From Nitrospirillum viridazoti (GTDB lineage: Bacteria > Pseudomonadota > Alphaproteobacteria > Azospirillales > Azospirillaceae), in NCBI RefSeq assembly GCF_007827975.1, contig NZ_VITT01000036.1: a stretch of 64,000 bases of DNA, one strand, 5' to 3'. Below the pieces are notes generated by a model, which was not told the DNA's origin, searched no databases, and saw only the letters and a list, made by a program, of their open reading frames with translations. The first letter of the stretch is position 1, and each line of letters opens with the position of its first letter. Below, in pieces: positions 1 to 7,714 of this stretch. Both the position numbers and the translations under genes were made by a program.

Positions 1-32
1 TTGGCGTGCCTTCTTCCTGGTCCTCCAAACTC

Positions 33-80
33 AAAGCAAAATGGCCCTGATCAGTTCCAGTTGAGCCGATCAGGGCCATT
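33..80 (-). terminator. intrinsic terminator of tsaB-rimI
   Basis: A perfect 13-bp inverted repeat (AATGGCCCTGATC at 40-52, GATCAGGGCCATT at 68-80, 15-nt loop) is followed on the minus strand by a T-rich tail (TTTTGCTTT). It lies 44 bp beyond the rimI stop. On the plus strand the stem is not followed by T residues, so it should serve the minus-strand operon. I see no gene in bases 1-123. Confidence 0.75.
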
Positions 81-123
81 CTTCACAGGCGACTATTTTG
101 TTTCCGTGGCCGGGGGCGCGGTT

Positions 124-612
124 TTACCCTGCGGCATTGGCGCCCATCGCACGGCGCAGCAGCAGCGCCGCCACCGGCTGGCCGCCAAGGTGGTAGTAAT
201 TCGCCCGGCGGCCCACAGGTTCAAAGCCGGTGGCGGCGTAAAGACGGCGGGCCGGCGCGTTGGTTTCCGCCACTTCCAAATAAAGCGCGGCGGCGCCTGC
301 GGTGGCGGCCGTGTCGACACAGGCCTGGGTCAGGGCGGTACCAAGGCCCCGGCCCCGGGCCGTGGGGGTAACCCCGATGGTTAGGATCTCCGCCTCGTCC
401 ACCACGGTGCGGATCAGGGCCATGCCTAGGGGTTCCTGCTCATCCTGCGCGATCAGGGCAGCCACGCCCGGCAGGCCCATGAGGTCGGCGATGGCCTGGG
501 CCGACCAAGCCGGTCCGGCCACATCGGGATCGGCGAAGCACAGGGCATGCACCGCCGCCAACACCTCGGCCTCTACCGCCAGCGCAGGGCGGATCCGCCA
601 GGCGGCCGCCAT
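124..612 (-). CDS. rimI: GNAT acetyltransferase, RimI type (ribosomal protein S18 alanine N-acetyltransferase)
   Basis: This 162-residue GNAT-fold protein has the acetyl-CoA pyrophosphate-binding signature ARGRGLGTAL near residues 87-96 and the late EVAETNAPARRLYAATGF block typical of RimI. RimI acetylates the N-terminal alanine of ribosomal protein S18. Its start codon overlaps the tsaB stop (ATGA), implying translational coupling. The tsaB-rimI pairing is common and supports the RimI assignment over a generic GNAT, although substrate cannot be read from sequence. Length fits the family. A strong intrinsic terminator follows. Confidence 0.85.
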   Translation of the reverse strand: MAAAWRIRPALAVEAEVLAAVHALCFADPDVAGPAWSAQAIADLMGLPGVAALIAQDEQEPLGMALIRTVVDEAEILTIGVTPTARGRGLGTALTQACVDTAATAGAAALYLEVAETNAPARRLYAATGFEPVGRRANYYHLGGQPVAALLLRRAMGANAAG

Positions 613-1379
613 CAGGCCGGTTTCCCCGGGGCCACCGTGACATCCGGCGCCCGGATGTAGAGGGGGTTGGCCGGGTGGGCAGCCAACACGGCCGGGATGG
701 CCAGCGCCGTCATACGCGCCACTGCCAGCGCCGGCCCCTCGGCGGAGAGCGTGGCCACCAAATGGTCACAACCGGCAGCGCTCAGCACCGTCGCCACCGC
801 TGGCGCCGCGTCGCCCAACAGCACCGGCATGCCGGCCAGACGGGCAGCAAAGGCCGGCACGTCGGCCGGCAGCACCGCATCCGGTTCGGACAGGGCCACG
901 CCGGCGGCGTCGAACGCCTGCAGGTAGAAGTCATCGCGCCGGCTGTCGATGGCGACCAGCAGGGGCCGGCCATCGGGCACCGCGCCCCCCAGGCCATGAA
1001 CGGCAGCGTGGGCGAAGGCCTGCAGGCCGGTGACACCCATCAGTGGACGGCCGGCGGCCAGCGCCAGGCCGCGCGCCGCCGCCAAGCCCACGCGCAGGCC
1101 GGTGAAGGCGCCGGGGCCGATGGTGACGCCGTAGCGGTCGATGGCGGCGTAGTCCAGTCCGGCCTCGGCCAGTACCTCTTCCACCAGGGGCAGCAGGCGC
1201 TCGGCCTGGCCCCGGGCCAGCGCCTCCGCCTTGGCCGCCAGGGCGCGGGACTGGCCCGTGACCGGATCCACCCGCCACAGGGCCACGGCGCAGACGCTGG
1301 TGGCGGTGTCGATGCCCAATGCTATCGTGGGCCCCGGCAGGAAGGCGTCGACCGGTGAGCTGGCACTGGTTTGGCCCAT
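612..1379 (-). CDS. tsaB: tRNA threonylcarbamoyladenosine biosynthesis protein TsaB
   Basis: TsaB is the non-catalytic ASKHA-fold partner of TsaD in making t6A37 on ANN-decoding tRNAs. The 255-residue product has the phosphate-1-like motif LGIDTATSVCAVAL near residue 22 and the diagnostic GPGAFTGLRVGLAAARGLA segment around residues 86-104. It is the first gene of a two-gene minus-strand operon with rimI (4-nt overlap). It diverges from the dipeptidase gene across only 62 bp, so both promoters must lie in that gap. The ATG at 1379 gives a normal family length. Confidence 0.93.
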   Translation of the reverse strand: MGQTSASSPVDAFLPGPTIALGIDTATSVCAVALWRVDPVTGQSRALAAKAEALARGQAERLLPLVEEVLAEAGLDYAAIDRYGVTIGPGAFTGLRVGLAAARGLALAAGRPLMGVTGLQAFAHAAVHGLGGAVPDGRPLLVAIDSRRDDFYLQAFDAAGVALSEPDAVLPADVPAFAARLAGMPVLLGDAAPAVATVLSAAGCDHLVATLSAEGPALAVARMTALAIPAVLAAHPANPLYIRAPDVTVAPGKPA

Positions 1380-1441
1380 ATGGCGGTTTCCCTAGAACGT
1401 TCCCGAACCCAAGACATACCCGAACGAGGCAGCACGCGACC

Positions 1442-2017
1442 ATGGCGCCCACCGGCCAGCCGCATTTCATGATCATCGCCCCGGGGACGGGGTTCGACGT
1501 CGACCTCGACCTTCGCTATGCCACGGCCGACAACCTGACGGGAAGCCCCCTGTATAGCCGGCCGACCTGCCTGCTGCATCCGGCCGCCGCCGCCTGCCTG
1601 GCCCGGGCCGTCACCCGCGCCGGCGCGCTGGGCCTGCGGTTGCGCGTCTTCGATGCCTATCGCCCGCCGCAGGCACAGTGGGCGCTGTGGCGGGCCCTGC
1701 CGGATCCGGTGTTCATCGCCGACCCCCGCGAGGGCTCAAACCACACGCGCGGCGTGGCGGTGGATCTCACCCTGGCTCAAGGCGACGGCACGCCGCTGGA
1801 CATGGGCACGGGCTTCGACGACATGAGTCCGCGCGCCTATCACACCGACGACACGGTGCCGGCGGAGGTTCAGCGCAACCGCGCCCTGCTGATGGGCATC
1901 ATGGCCGTGGCGGGGTGGACGCACTACATGCCGGAGTGGTGGCACTACCAGCTGCCCGACGCCCACCGCTACCCGCTGGTGGACGACGGCGCCCTGGGGC
2001 CGAGGCTGACGGCCTGA
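1442..2017 (+). CDS. ddpX: D-alanyl-D-alanine dipeptidase, VanX/DdpX family
   Basis: This 191-residue zinc metallopeptidase of family M15D is predicted to cleave D-Ala-D-Ala. The zinc and catalytic motifs are visible: SNHTRGVAVDL (SxHxxGxAxD, about residues 99-109) and EWWHYQ near residue 164, with the upstream FDAYRPPQAQ block around residue 67. The ATG at 1442 is chosen because GAGG lies 12 bases upstream and the length matches VanX. The reading frame is open further upstream but that part overlaps tsaB. There is no vanHA-like neighbour, so a cell-wall recycling role is more likely than glycopeptide resistance. No clear signal peptide is seen, which suggests a cytoplasmic enzyme. Confidence 0.85.
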   Translation: MAPTGQPHFMIIAPGTGFDVDLDLRYATADNLTGSPLYSRPTCLLHPAAAACLARAVTRAGALGLRLRVFDAYRPPQAQWALWRALPDPVFIADPREGSNHTRGVAVDLTLAQGDGTPLDMGTGFDDMSPRAYHTDDTVPAEVQRNRALLMGIMAVAGWTHYMPEWWHYQLPDAHRYPLVDDGALGPRLTA

Positions 2018-2050
2018 GGTGCCGGCCTGAACCCTAGGGGCCCAGGCCGC

Positions 2051-2153
2051 ACTTTCTACCCTAGGTCGCGACCGCGGCCGCCGGAGCGAGTACCGGAGGG
2101 CGCAGCGAGGATAGCCAAGCCAGCGGATGCCTAGCGCCCGGCGCCTGAGGGAA
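2051..2153 (+). repeat. dispersed repeat, copy A
   Basis: The gap between two convergent genes holds a GC-rich sequence that recurs, inverted, at 10413-10518. Shared blocks are CCTAGG, then GACCG(C/G)GGCCGCCGGAGC, then AGCCAAGCC(A/G)GCGGATGCC, then a GCGCCCGG(C/A)GCCTGAGGGA end. The centre differs in sequence and is shorter here by about a dozen bases. No open frame spans it. It looks like a REP- or MITE-like intergenic element rather than a gene remnant. Confidence 0.65.
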
Positions 2154-2155
2154 CC

Positions 2156-2746
2156 TCAAACAATACTGCACGCTTCCTCGAACTCCAGGCGCGGCAGGCG
2201 CGGAAACACCTTGGACGGATCGCCATAGCCGATGTTGCACAGGAAGTTGGATTTCACCGTGCTGTCGGGGAAGAACTCGGCATCGACCTTGGCGTTGTCG
2301 AAGCCGGACATGGGGCCGCAGTCCAAGCCCAGGGAGCGGGCGGCCAGCATGAGGTAGGCACCCTGCAGGGTGCCGTTGCGGAAGGCCGTGGTGCGGGCCA
2401 GCTCCTCGCTGCTGGTGAACCAGGACCGGGCGTCGGCATGGGGGAACAGCCGAGGCAGCTGGTCATAGAAGGCCAGGTCATGGCCGATGATGGCGGTGAC
2501 TGGCGCCTTCATCGTCTTTTCGGTGTTGTTGCCGGACAGGGCGGGCTTCAGCCGTTCCTTGCCCTCAGCCGAGGTCACGAAGACGACCCGGGCCGGGCTG
2601 CAGTTGGCACTGGTGGGGCCGAACTTGAACAGGTCATAGAGTTCGCGCAACAGCGCCTCGGGCACCGGCTTGTCGATCCAGCCGTTCTGGGTGCGCGCGG
2701 TACGGAACAGCAGGTCCTTGCCTGCCTCGGTCAAGGGTTCGCTCAT
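2156..2746 (-). CDS. rutE: nitroreductase family protein, RutE type (malonic semialdehyde reductase)
   Basis: The 196-residue product has the length and block pattern of E. coli RutE: ARTQNGW near residue 17, FKFGPTSANCSPARVVF (about 43-59), LFPHADARSWFTSS, SLGLDCGPMSGFD, and a final RLPRLEFEEAC. The family uses FMN and NAD(P)H, and RutE reduces malonic semialdehyde to 3-hydroxypropionate. The ATG at 2746 is preferred over an upstream extension to 2884 because it restores the family length and has AGGA upstream. No other rut genes are adjacent, so here it probably serves general aldehyde or nitro-compound reduction. Confidence 0.85.
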   Translation of the reverse strand: MSEPLTEAGKDLLFRTARTQNGWIDKPVPEALLRELYDLFKFGPTSANCSPARVVFVTSAEGKERLKPALSGNNTEKTMKAPVTAIIGHDLAFYDQLPRLFPHADARSWFTSSEELARTTAFRNGTLQGAYLMLAARSLGLDCGPMSGFDNAKVDAEFFPDSTVKSNFLCNIGYGDPSKVFPRLPRLEFEEACSIV

Positions 2747-2893
2747 GGGATCCGGTTTCCTGCCTGTGATTGTCCGGGTGGGCACCCCGAAGCATGCCGG
2801 GGGGTCCGGGGCGCCGCAAGACTGCCGGCTTTGCGGCGCCCGGAAAATCAAGAAACCGTCAAGAGAGCGGGCGGGCCCGTGCAAGTGGGCCCG

Positions 2894-4102
2894 TCAGCTG
2901 GCCCGCTTCACCTGCACCACGATCTGTTGCGGCTCGTTGTGCAGCACGGCCTGGTCGAAATCGCGCAGGTTGTTGGTGCGGATGAGGGAGCGCACCGCCT
3001 TCACATAGACCGGGCCCAGCTCGGAATACTTATCCAGCGTGTTCAGCAGCAGCATGGTGTCCAGCGGCTTGCCCTGCCGGCGCAGGCTGGCACGGGTGGC
3101 GCGGAACTGGGCGTAGGCGTCGTGCGTGTTCAGGTTCTGCATATAGACGCGCACGCATTCCAGCAGATCCTCGAACTTGCGGAAGCGCGAGGTGTCGCCG
3201 GGGTGACGGTTGCGGGGGGTGATGCCCTCCTTCTCCTCTTCCGACCAGGTCAGCTGGCCGAACAGGGCGTTGCCGTGCTGGGCGAAGCGGGAGGTGCCCC
3301 AGCCGCTTTCCTCGGCCGCCTGGGCCAGCGCCATGGATACCGGCACCACGTCCACCCGGCGCAGTAGGGCGTCCAGGTCGATCTTGCGGGCGGGATCCAT
3401 GCCGTAGCGGGCCGCCAGCCGCGCCACCCACACCTGGTCCAGCGGCGACATGGCCACACCCGGCGTCGGCGCGGCGCCAGCCGGGGCGGGACCGGCCGGG
3501 GCGGGACCGGCGGGGGGTGCTACGCCCGGGGCCGCCGCATGCAGGGCAGCGGTGACCACCTTGCCGCCGGTGGGCGCAGCGGAATTGGGTCCGACGGAAT
3601 TGCTTGGGGCGGCCTTGGCGGCGACATCGGCCGGCACGCCCTTCATGCTGTCGCGCAGCGCCATCAGGCGGGCGCGGTCCCGCTCGATCTCCTCATTCAC
3701 CAGCAGCAGCAGGGGCAGCATGGTGTTCACGAAGATCTGCTTGCGGTCGTCCACGCTGTCCATCTTGCCCAAGTCGCGGGGCAGGCCCGCCAGCACAATA
3801 CGGGGCACGGGACGCTCGCCGGTGCGCACCTCGTCCAGCGTGAAATTCTTTTCCTTGAACAGGGCCAGCAGGTTCTGCGCGTCCAGCTTAGGCTGGACGG
3901 TCACGGGTTGCTGCACCTGGGCCACGGCCGAGGCGGCCGGGCGCGTCACGGGAATGATAAAACCGGTGGGTGCCAGAAGCGGACCGCTTCCGGACGCCAG
4001 CTCAGCGAGGGTTAACGGGAACACCGCGAAAACCATCACGAGCACGGAACCAATAGCCAGCCAGCGCTGCGCGGGAATCCCCGCAGTGTCGACCTTCGCC
4101 AT
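2894..4102 (-). CDS. Bax-like glucosaminidase-domain protein, membrane anchored
   Basis: The 402-residue product has a hydrophobic N-terminal segment (about residues 13-33, signal peptide or anchor), a variable region, a Pro/Ala/Gly-rich linker (about 200-220) and a C-terminal glucosaminidase (Bax/FlgJ-like) domain. The domain carries MALAQAAEESGWGTSRFAQHG, where the second Glu is the expected catalytic acid, followed by NALFGQLTW. The family cleaves beta-N-acetylglucosaminyl bonds in peptidoglycan. The ATG at 4102 has GGAG nine bases upstream; an earlier start at 4165 lacks such support. It is preceded by about 310 bp without genes, so it probably has its own promoter. Confidence 0.8.
   Translation of the reverse strand: MAKVDTAGIPAQRWLAIGSVLVMVFAVFPLTLAELASGSGPLLAPTGFIIPVTRPAASAVAQVQQPVTVQPKLDAQNLLALFKEKNFTLDEVRTGERPVPRIVLAGLPRDLGKMDSVDDRKQIFVNTMLPLLLLVNEEIERDRARLMALRDSMKGVPADVAAKAAPSNSVGPNSAAPTGGKVVTAALHAAAPGVAPPAGPAPAGPAPAGAAPTPGVAMSPLDQVWVARLAARYGMDPARKIDLDALLRRVDVVPVSMALAQAAEESGWGTSRFAQHGNALFGQLTWSEEEKEGITPRNRHPGDTSRFRKFEDLLECVRVYMQNLNTHDAYAQFRATRASLRRQGKPLDTMLLLNTLDKYSELGPVYVKAVRSLIRTNNLRDFDQAVLHNEPQQIVVQVKRAS
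3481..3510. repeat. 15-bp perfect tandem duplication in linker
   Basis: The unit CCGGGGCGGGACCGG occurs twice head to tail inside the glucosaminidase gene, with degenerate flanks. It encodes the repeated Pro-Ala-Gly-Pro-Ala linker and is in frame, so copy-number change would alter linker length without a frameshift. Confidence 0.8.
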
Positions 4103-4256
4103 TAATGAATGCTCCGAACAGTTACCGAGGAACGTCCAGACGCCCGCCCCATCGATCGCGTCCACAGCTCAGGGACATAGGGCGATCGGGGTACGCGTCC
4201 ATGGGACGTTTTTGCTGCCGGAAATCAAATCCGGGATAATCCGTTCAGCCATGCCC

Positions 4257-4407
4257 AATGGGCCCGCCACTATGTGGGCCATTCTCCAGGCCGGCATGGC
4301 TGCACGGTACCTTACACCGTCGGGGGGACGCGTCTCTGTCGGTCCCAATTCCCATCAGGTGCCGCCCACCAAACATCCTCCCCGTTCCGATCCGGGGGGT
4401 GGGCGGC
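4257..4407. repeat. inverted repeats downstream of nfuA
   Basis: The gene-free stretch 4103-4414 holds two stem-loops. One is AATGGGCCC (4257-4265) with GGGCCATT (4276-4283), having one bulged base. The other is a perfect 10-bp pair GCCGCCCACC (4361-4370) and GGTGGGCGGC (4398-4407) enclosing a second pair CCCCG/CGGGG (4380-4384, 4393-4397). The latter starts eight bases after the nfuA stop but has no T-run, so a transcript-end or stability role is only a guess. The remainder shows nothing recognisable. Confidence 0.5.
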
Positions 4408-4414
4408 GCGCATA

Positions 4415-4969
4415 CTAGCGGGCAGCGCGCACTTCGACAACCTCAGGAATGTAATAACGCAGCATGTTTTCGATGCCGGCCTTCAATGTCGCGGTCGAGC
4501 TGGGGCAGCCCGCGCATGAACCCTTCATGGTCAGGTAGACCACGCCCTTGTCGAAACCGTGGAAAGTGATGTCGCCACCATCCTGCGCCACAGCCGGACG
4601 GACACGAGTGTCCAGCAATTCCTTGATCTGGGTGATGATCTCGGAATCTTCTTCTTCACCTTCGCTGTGGCCGTCTTCCGCCTCGTCCAGCAGGACGGGG
4701 CGTTCGGCGGCGAAATGCTCCATGATCCGGCCCAGGATCTGGGGCTTCAGCGTGAACCAATCCTGGCTTCCGCCCTTGGTAACGGTGACGAAATCACCGC
4801 CCAGGAAGACGCGTTCTACGCCATCGACATCGAACAGCGCCTGCGCCAGGGGAGAGCGGTCGGCAGCCGTCCGGTCGGCGAAGTCGGCCGTTCCCCGCGC
4901 CAACACCTCCCGGCCCGGAATGAACTTCAGGGTGGCCGGATTGGGGGTGTCCTCGGTCTGGATGAACAT
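4415..4969 (-). CDS. nfuA: NifU/Nfu-type iron-sulfur cluster carrier
   Basis: The 184-residue protein has an N-terminal Nfu_N domain (starting MFIQTEDTPNPATLKFIPG), an acidic linker (SEGEEEDSE, about residues 101-109) and a C-terminal NifU-like domain with the cluster-binding CxxC in GSCAGCPSS (about 154-162). It is predicted to carry 4Fe-4S clusters to apo-enzymes. The ATG at 4969 has AAGG eight bases upstream; a longer frame would need a TTG. No isc or suf gene is adjacent, and a 377-bp gap separates it from the stress-protein gene, so it is probably transcribed alone. Confidence 0.92.
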   Translation of the reverse strand: MFIQTEDTPNPATLKFIPGREVLARGTADFADRTAADRSPLAQALFDVDGVERVFLGGDFVTVTKGGSQDWFTLKPQILGRIMEHFAAERPVLLDEAEDGHSEGEEEDSEIITQIKELLDTRVRPAVAQDGGDITFHGFDKGVVYLTMKGSCAGCPSSTATLKAGIENMLRYYIPEVVEVRAAR

Positions 4970-5003
4970 TCGGAAAACCTTGAAAGACAATACGGAAATG
5001 CGG

Positions 5004-5029
5004 ATTTAAAATACGGCAGCGCGCCGTAT
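5004..5029 (-). terminator. hairpin with T-tail ahead of nfuA
   Basis: ATACGGC (5011-5017) pairs with GCCGTAT (5023-5029), loop AGCGC; on the minus strand it is followed by TTTTAAAT. This has intrinsic terminator form and sits 35-60 bp upstream of the nfuA start. It could end transcripts from the upstream stress-protein operon or act as a leader structure. Confidence 0.5.
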
Positions 5030-5233
5030 GTGCACCAGCATTTTAGCCAAAATGGGGCGACTGTCCGCCAATATCAAGGCGCCACGTCACAGACCCGGTC
5101 TGCACGACCCCGCGCCGGGACTGGCACGGCCGCAAAACAAGCCGCGAAAACCCTCGGAAACGCCTGGAATTAGTGCCTCTGGCGACGCGATGCCGCGCCC
5201 GCGATTGCGAGTGCTGGTCGATTTTAAAAGGTC

Positions 5234-5279
5234 GGATTTTCAAAAGCGGAATGACCGCCATCACCGCTTTTAAAAATCC
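5234..5279 (-). repeat. 16-bp-stem hairpin in AT-rich gap, possible terminator of the usp operon
   Basis: GGATTTTCAAAAGCGG (5234-5249) and CCGCTTTTAAAAATCC (5264-5279) pair over 16 positions with one mismatch on the plus strand. As minus-strand RNA the mismatch becomes a G-U pair, giving a continuous stem with a 14-nt loop. It lies 68 bp beyond the stop of the universal stress gene and is followed by a T-rich run (CCTTTTAAAAT). The rest of 4970-5346 has several TTTTAAAA-type palindromes and no gene. Confidence 0.5.
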
Positions 5280-5346
5280 CGGTCACAGTTTTAAAACAGG
5301 CCGCCCATCCATATCGCGACCGCAAGAATGCCGATCGGGCCGTGCC

Positions 5347-5859
5347 TCAGGTGATCAAATCCAGCTGCAGGTCATTCAGCGAGCCGGGAACGATGGTGAT
5401 GGGGATGCGCAGCGTGCCGGACATCTTGCCCACGATATAGGTGATCAGGGGGCCGGGCCCGGCGGTGCCGGTGCCGGCGGCCAGCACCAGGATGGAGATG
5501 GTGGGTTCCTCCGCGATCAGGGCCAGCAGCTCGTCGCGGGTGTCGCCCTCGCGTAGGTAGATCGCCGGGGGGGAGCCGCAGATGTCCACCACGTCGCGGG
5601 CCAGGCGCTGCAGCAGCTGCTCCGCCTCCTCGCGCCGTTCCTGGCGCATCAGGTCCTCCACCGCCGCCCAGTGCTGGAAGTCGCCGGGTTCGATACAGTG
5701 CATCAGGGCGACGCGGCCACCGGTGCTGCGGGCCCGCCGGGCGGCGTAGTGCAGGGCGACGGTCATCTCCTCCGTTTCATCCACCACCACCAGGAAGATG
5801 CGGGTCTGGCAGGCGGCGGGAGCGGCGCTCAGCGCGGAGGCGGGATCTTCGGTGGACAT
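5347..5859 (-). CDS. universal stress protein (UspA family)
   Basis: This 170-residue single-domain protein of the alpha/beta UspA fold begins its core at RIFLVVVDETEEMTVALHYAARRA and ends with the IPITIVPGSL strand. The usual ATP-binding G-x2-G-x9-G(S/T) motif is only partly recognisable (AAGTGTAGPGPLITYIVGKMSGTL), so nucleotide binding is uncertain. It lies 41 bp downstream of the TIGR02186/TauE pair on the same strand and is probably co-transcribed with them, a context suggesting an envelope or sulfur-stress role. Confidence 0.8.
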   Translation of the reverse strand: MSTEDPASALSAAPAACQTRIFLVVVDETEEMTVALHYAARRARSTGGRVALMHCIEPGDFQHWAAVEDLMRQERREEAEQLLQRLARDVVDICGSPPAIYLREGDTRDELLALIAEEPTISILVLAAGTGTAGPGPLITYIVGKMSGTLRIPITIVPGSLNDLQLDLIT

Positions 5860-5900
5860 GGGACGGCACCCCTCTGCTCAACGGTTGGAACGAACAGGCC

Positions 5901-6647
5901 TCAGCCCTTGCGGAAGACGCTGCCGGCCAGCCAGCCGGCGCCCACCGCCAACAGCACGCCCAGCAGGCCATAGACCAGGCCGTTGTGCTGGGCGAAGTCG
6001 AAGATGTCGGCGGAGAAGCCGATCTTGCTGACGGCCAGCGGCGTGGTCTGAGCCCCCACCACGTCCTGGTCGCGGATGAGATAGACGCTGACGGTGTACA
6101 GCCCGATCGGCACGTTGGCCGGAAAGCTGATGGAGGTGCGGAACAGGCGCTGGCCCAGGAAGACCACCTCCCCCACTTCGGTGCCGTACAGCCCCTCGCG
6201 CTGCTTGTTGCGGATCAGGGCGGCGCGGAATTCCGCCACCGTGGCCGCGTCGACGTCGGCGCGCGGCAGCATGCGCACATGATCAAGCCCGATTTCATGG
6301 CGCTGGGCAACCGCCGGCGGCAGCAGCGCGTCCAGCGGCTTGTTGCTGGCAACGCCGTAGAAACCAGGCACGTGGGAGAATTTCAGGGTCTCGTTGTTGA
6401 TCCAGATGCCGGCCATGCGGTCCTTGCGCCGCACGGTCTGCGAGGTTTCCGGCCCCTCGATCACCACGGCGACGTCGCCCGGCTGATCGATGGCACCGAA
6501 CAGCACAACGTCGGTGCCGGTGAAGCCGGTGGTGATGGCGATCAAGTGGCTGGACAGGTCGGCCACCAGGGTCTGAGCCCGCACCGGTGTCCAAGTTGCC
6601 AGCAACGCCAGCACAGCCATCGCCCCGCCCCAGCGCCGCGCCCTCAT
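5901..6647 (-). CDS. TIGR02186 family membrane-anchored protein
   Basis: The 248-residue product matches my memory of the alphaproteobacterial TIGR02186 family, usually found beside TauE/SafE permeases. It has an N-terminal signal peptide ending near VRAQ (residues 1-25), a periplasmic beta-rich region (TDVVLFGAIDQPGDVAVVIEGP, IWINNETLKFSHVPGFYGVAS, NVPIGLYTVSVYLIRD) and one C-terminal membrane helix (about 222-243) with a short basic tail. Its ATG overlaps the upstream stop as ATGA, so translation is coupled to the permease. The biochemical function is unknown; a periplasmic partner of the transporter is the natural inference. Confidence 0.75.
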   Translation of the reverse strand: MRARRWGGAMAVLALLATWTPVRAQTLVADLSSHLIAITTGFTGTDVVLFGAIDQPGDVAVVIEGPETSQTVRRKDRMAGIWINNETLKFSHVPGFYGVASNKPLDALLPPAVAQRHEIGLDHVRMLPRADVDAATVAEFRAALIRNKQREGLYGTEVGEVVFLGQRLFRTSISFPANVPIGLYTVSVYLIRDQDVVGAQTTPLAVSKIGFSADIFDFAQHNGLVYGLLGVLLAVGAGWLAGSVFRKG

Positions 6648-7567
6648 TTCGGGCCCGCCGTAGTGGTGATCGAATAGAGGTCGTCCGGGGTCAGCACCAG
6701 GTCCACCGCCAGCTTGACGGCCACCCCCAGCACGGTCAGGGCCAGCAGAGCGCGGGCCTGTTCGCCCTTGAGATAGCCGCTGGCGCGCGAGCCCAACTGG
6801 GCCCCCAGCACGCCGCCGATCAGCAGCATCATGGCCAGCAGGATGTCCACCGTGTGGTTGGTGGCGGCCTGAAGGACGGCGGCGACCGCCGTGGTCAGGA
6901 TGATCTGCAGCAGCGAGGTGCCGGCCACCAGGGTGGTGGGCATGCCCAGGATGTAGATCATGGCCGGCACCAGCAGGAAGCCGCCGCCGATGCCCATGAT
7001 GGCCACCAGCACGCCGCCGATGAAGCCGATGCCCACAGGCAGCAGCACGCTGATGTACAGGCGCGAGCGGGGGAAGCGCATCTTGAACGGCAGGCCATGC
7101 AGCCAGGTGTGGTGATGCAGCTTGCCCCGCGTCGCCCCCTTGCGCCGGCCACGGAACAGGGCTCGCACGCTTTCCATCAGCATCAGGCCGCTGATGCCAC
7201 CGAGGAAGATGACGTAGGACAGGGAGATGACCAGGTCGATATGGCCCAGGCGCTGCAACATGCCGAACAGCATGACGCCCAGCACGGTGCCGACGATGCC
7301 GCCGGCCTGCATCACCAGGCCCAGCTTCACATCCACGTTGCGCTTGCGCCAATGGTACATGACGCCGGAGACGCCGGCCCCCACCAGCTGGTTGGCCTGG
7401 GTGCCCACCGCCACCGCCGGCGGCACGCCGATGAAGATCAAGAGCGGCGTCATGAGGAAGCCGCCGCCCACGCCAAACAGGCCGGAGAGGAAGCCGACCA
7501 TGGCCCCCAGGCCCAGGACCCAGAAGACGTTGACCGACATCTCGGCGATCGGCAGGTAGATTTGCAT
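6644..7567 (-). CDS. TauE/SafE family sulfite exporter-like permease
   Basis: This 307-residue polytopic inner-membrane protein has about eight hydrophobic segments. The family motif is near the N-terminus (GAMVGFLSGLFGVGGGFLMTPLL, about residues 19-41) and repeats in the second half (IGGVLVAIMGIGGGFLLVPAMIY), as expected for an inverted internal duplication. Members export sulfite, sulfoacetate or other small organic anions; the substrate here is unknown. The ATG at 7567 is chosen because an upstream start at 7678 would lie inside the trpS terminator. It is coupled by a 4-nt overlap to the TIGR02186 gene. Confidence 0.88.
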   Translation of the reverse strand: MQIYLPIAEMSVNVFWVLGLGAMVGFLSGLFGVGGGFLMTPLLIFIGVPPAVAVGTQANQLVGAGVSGVMYHWRKRNVDVKLGLVMQAGGIVGTVLGVMLFGMLQRLGHIDLVISLSYVIFLGGISGLMLMESVRALFRGRRKGATRGKLHHHTWLHGLPFKMRFPRSRLYISVLLPVGIGFIGGVLVAIMGIGGGFLLVPAMIYILGMPTTLVAGTSLLQIILTTAVAAVLQAATNHTVDILLAMMLLIGGVLGAQLGSRASGYLKGEQARALLALTVLGVAVKLAVDLVLTPDDLYSITTTAGPK

Positions 7568-7650
7568 GGGACCCTTAAGGCGTGCCGGCCACGGGTCCAA
7601 CTCTACCCGAGCGGCGGCACGCGGGCCATGGCCCTTGCCGTCGCGCCCAA

Positions 7651-7684
7651 AGAAAAACGGCACGGGAACAGGTCCCATGCCGTT
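7651..7684 (-). terminator. intrinsic terminator of trpS
   Basis: AACGGCACGGGA (7656-7667) and TCCCATGCCGTT (7673-7684) form a 12-bp stem with a 5-nt loop. The single mismatch becomes G-U in minus-strand RNA, followed by TTTTTCT. It starts 31 bp after the trpS stop and insulates the downstream TauE operon. Confidence 0.85.
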
Positions 7685-7714
7685 GATCTCAAACCACCGG
7701 AACCTCTGCGCGGC

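Noticed and set aside
1442..2017. Glycopeptide-resistance role for the VanX-type dipeptidase
   Set aside because: There are no vanH, vanA or regulator genes nearby, and such dipeptidases are common in Gram-negative cell-wall recycling.
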